64,000 nt of DNA, from the NCBI GenBank assembly GCA_949987565.1, contig OX465113.1, positions 8,217,270-8,281,269 on the forward strand. Reading direction: 5' to 3'. This document shows, piece by piece, positions 62,195-64,000 of the stretch. This DNA is from Luidia sarsii. Its lineage: Eukaryota; Echinodermata; Asteroidea; Paxillosida; Luidiidae. The notes below the pieces were generated by a model. It saw only the letters and a list, made by a program, of their open reading frames with translations. It was not told where the DNA came from and did not search any database. Each line of letters opens with the position of its first letter. Position 1 is the first letter of the stretch. Position numbers and translations under genes: made by a program.

Positions 62195-63296
62195 GGTTTG
62201 TATACAGTGATCAGCCATTGGTTTGTGTACAGCGTTCAGCCATTGTTTGTATATACAGCGTTCAGCCATCGGTTTGTATACAGTGATCAGCCATTGGTTT
62301 GTATACAGTGTTCAGCCATTGGTTTGTATACAGTGATCAGCAATTAGTTTGTATGCAGCGTTCAGCCATCGGTTTGTATACAGTCATCAGCCATTGGTTT
62401 GTATACACTGATCAGCCATTGATTTGTATACACTGGTTTGTATACACTGATCAGCCATTGGTTCGTATACAGCGATCAGCCATTGGTTTGTATACAGTGA
62501 TCAGCCATTGGTTTGTATACAGTGATCAGCCATTGGCTTGTATACAGTGATCAGCCATTGGTTTGTATACACTGATCAGCCATTGGTTTGTATACACTGA
62601 TCAGCCATTGGTTTGTATACAGTGATCAGCCATTGGTCTGTATACAGTGATCAGTCATTGGTTTGTATACAGTGTTCAGCCATTGGTCTGTATTCAGTGA
62701 TCAGCCATTGGTTTGTATACAGTGTTCAGCCATTGGTCTGTATACACTGATCAGCCATTGGTTTGTAAACAGTGATCAGCTATTGGTTTGTATACAGTGT
62801 TCAGCCATTGGTTTGTATACAGTCATCAGCCATTGGTTTGTATACACTGATCAGCCATTGATTTGTATACACTGGTTTGTATACACTGATCAGCCATTGG
62901 TTCGTATACAGCGATCAGCCATTGGTTTGTATACAGTGATCAGCCATTGGTTTGTATACAGTGATCAGCCATTGGCTTGTATACAGTGATCAGCCATTGG
63001 TTTGTATACACTGATCAGCCATTGGTTTGTATACACTGATCAGCCATTGGTTTGTATACAGTGATCAGCCATTGGTCTGTATACAGTGATCAGTCATTGG
63101 TTTGTATACAGTGTTCAGCCATTGGTCTGTATTCAGTGATCAGCCATTGGTTTGTATACAGTGTTCAGCCATTGGTCTGTATACACTGATCAGCCATTGG
63201 TTTGTAAACAGTGATCAGCTATTGGTTTGTATACAGTGTTCAGCCATTGGTTTGTATACACTGATCAGCCATTGGTTTGTATACAGTGATCAGTTC
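62195..63296. repeat. 25-bp minisatellite with 439-bp higher-order period
   Basis: About 44 copies of a 25-bp unit made of TTTGTATACAG and TGATCAGCCATTGG. Variants include GTGTTCAGCC, GTCATCAGCC and CACTGATCAG forms, and one shortened 14-bp unit (CACTGGTTTGTATA). The variant string containing this shortened unit occurs at about 62421 and again at 62860, an offset of 439 bp (17 full units plus the 14-bp one). Each unit holds the palindromes GTATAC and TGATCA and a CCATTGG (inverted CCAAT). ORFs here cycle through the frames and are artefacts. Confidence 0.95.
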
Positions 63297-63808
63297 GAAG
63301 TGAACCTGTAAGAAGGTCGAATGGTGCCGTTCAGTATAGTGTGCGCGGTATCGCCAGTAGAACATGTTGCAGCATCTACCCTCGCTGTGACGCCGAGGGT
63401 TGCAGCACGCTAAATCAATCCGAGATGGCTCCGACGAGCTGATTATCGTAAAGTGTGGACCCACAACATGTTTTTTAATAAGGGTTCTTTAGAGGTTAAT
63501 TGACTGAAGTTAAGCTTAAGACAATGTGGGGTTCACTCTTCAATTTCGTGTGTAATTTGGAACATATCTGGCTTAAAATGTGGCCCTACAGTATAGAAGT
63601 GGAGGGTCAATGTCCTTGCAGAAATTCGGCTTGGATGGCCACACATTTTGGGTTTTTTTCTGGGCGTAATTATCAAAACTAAGAATCTGAGAGATGAAGG
63701 TCCAAACTACAATTTTAGTCTAGCTAATAAGAACTGAGAAACATTTGGGTGTTTGATAATTGGCTTTGAAAGTGAGTGTTTTTATATAGTGTTCAATGGG
63801 AGCTCGAT
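63297..63808. other. Non-coding right flank of the minisatellite
   Basis: No recognisable elements. Short ORFs only. Confidence 0.5.
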
Positions 63809-64000
63809 TTATTGTTCTGCAACCCGAGCGCTGCACAAAACAACCAAGACTCCGCCCTCATCGAGTTGGAATGTACCGACAGCCATCGCCCCCAGTGAAC
63901 GCATCGCATGAGAAAAATGCGCAACAACTTCGTGTACCGTCTGTGAATTGACCGCTACATTGCGATGGATTTCTTGTTCAGCGATGGACAAGGCGATGGT
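63809..64000 (-). pseudogene. Probable decayed Tc1/mariner-type transposase fragment (truncated by the window edge)
   Basis: The minus-strand frame entering from the window edge reads EIHRNVAVNSQTVHEVVAHF. This aligns without gaps to the helix-turn-helix that opens Tc1/IS630-type transposases (pattern: V-A-R-x-F-G-V-N-x-x-T-V-x-x-V-x-x-F). After this helix the expected Arg/Pro-rich GRPR-like linker is missing in frame and a stop follows at 63809-63811, so the copy is probably frameshifted and dead. The catalytic DDE domain is not visible here. Chance resemblance is possible because the match is only about 20 residues long. Confidence 0.35.

Overview
This is a 64-kb piece of an animal nuclear genome. 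It has no operons, ribosome-binding sites or densely packed ORFs. One gene is supported: a two-coding-exon DMRTA-type (DMRTA1/A2, Dmrt4/5 group) transcription factor on the + strand. Exon 1 (11565-12030) carries the DM zinc-finger DNA-binding domain. Exon 2 (47420-48444) carries the DMA domain and a conserved DMRTA-like C-terminal block. The donor and acceptor phases match exactly and give a 496-residue protein. A 35,389-bp intron separates the two domains. The palindromic octamer TAGGCCTA occurs about 16 times, and the exon sequence is typical of an invertebrate. I therefore lean towards a marine invertebrate deuterostome such as an echinoderm or hemichordate, but the window does not settle the species.

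Layout. 1-1071 is unremarkable non-coding DNA. 1072-3650 is a large pyrimidine-rich satellite complex (13-mer, then decamer, then CTCTA pentamer, then a three-copy composite cassette). 5441-6911 is a purine-rich hexamer array that passes into an 18-bp minisatellite. 8985-9258 is a fold-back, MITE-like element. 10920-11290 is a GC-rich candidate promoter with CRE and CCAAT motifs, followed by a possible splice acceptor at 11443 and coding exon 1. The intron (12031-47419) holds many simple repeats, a 680-bp CAR array, a 23-bp minisatellite with a 161-bp higher-order period, a short MITE-like element (30765-30955), duplicated retrotransposon 3' tails (40690-41728) and a 180-bp GAA array near the acceptor. 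Exon 2, a short 3' UTR and an AATAAA signal follow.

Downstream of the gene are a GGCA minisatellite containing the 3' end of a LINE (51822-52825), a 0.9-kb AAAAGAAGAC array followed by related purine arrays and a CACAG array (55804-57604), a SINE/MITE-like tail near 59.6 kb, and a 1.1-kb 25-bp minisatellite with a 439-bp higher-order period (62195-63296). A probable decayed Tc1/mariner-type transposase fragment runs off the right end on the minus strand.

The very long ORFs inside the repeats (up to 849 codons) are open because repeat units with no stop codon are iterated. They should not be read as genes. I saw no tRNA, rRNA or CRISPR structures and no system that looks new to biology. The unusual features are the repeat architecture and the very large intron that splits the DM and DMA domains.
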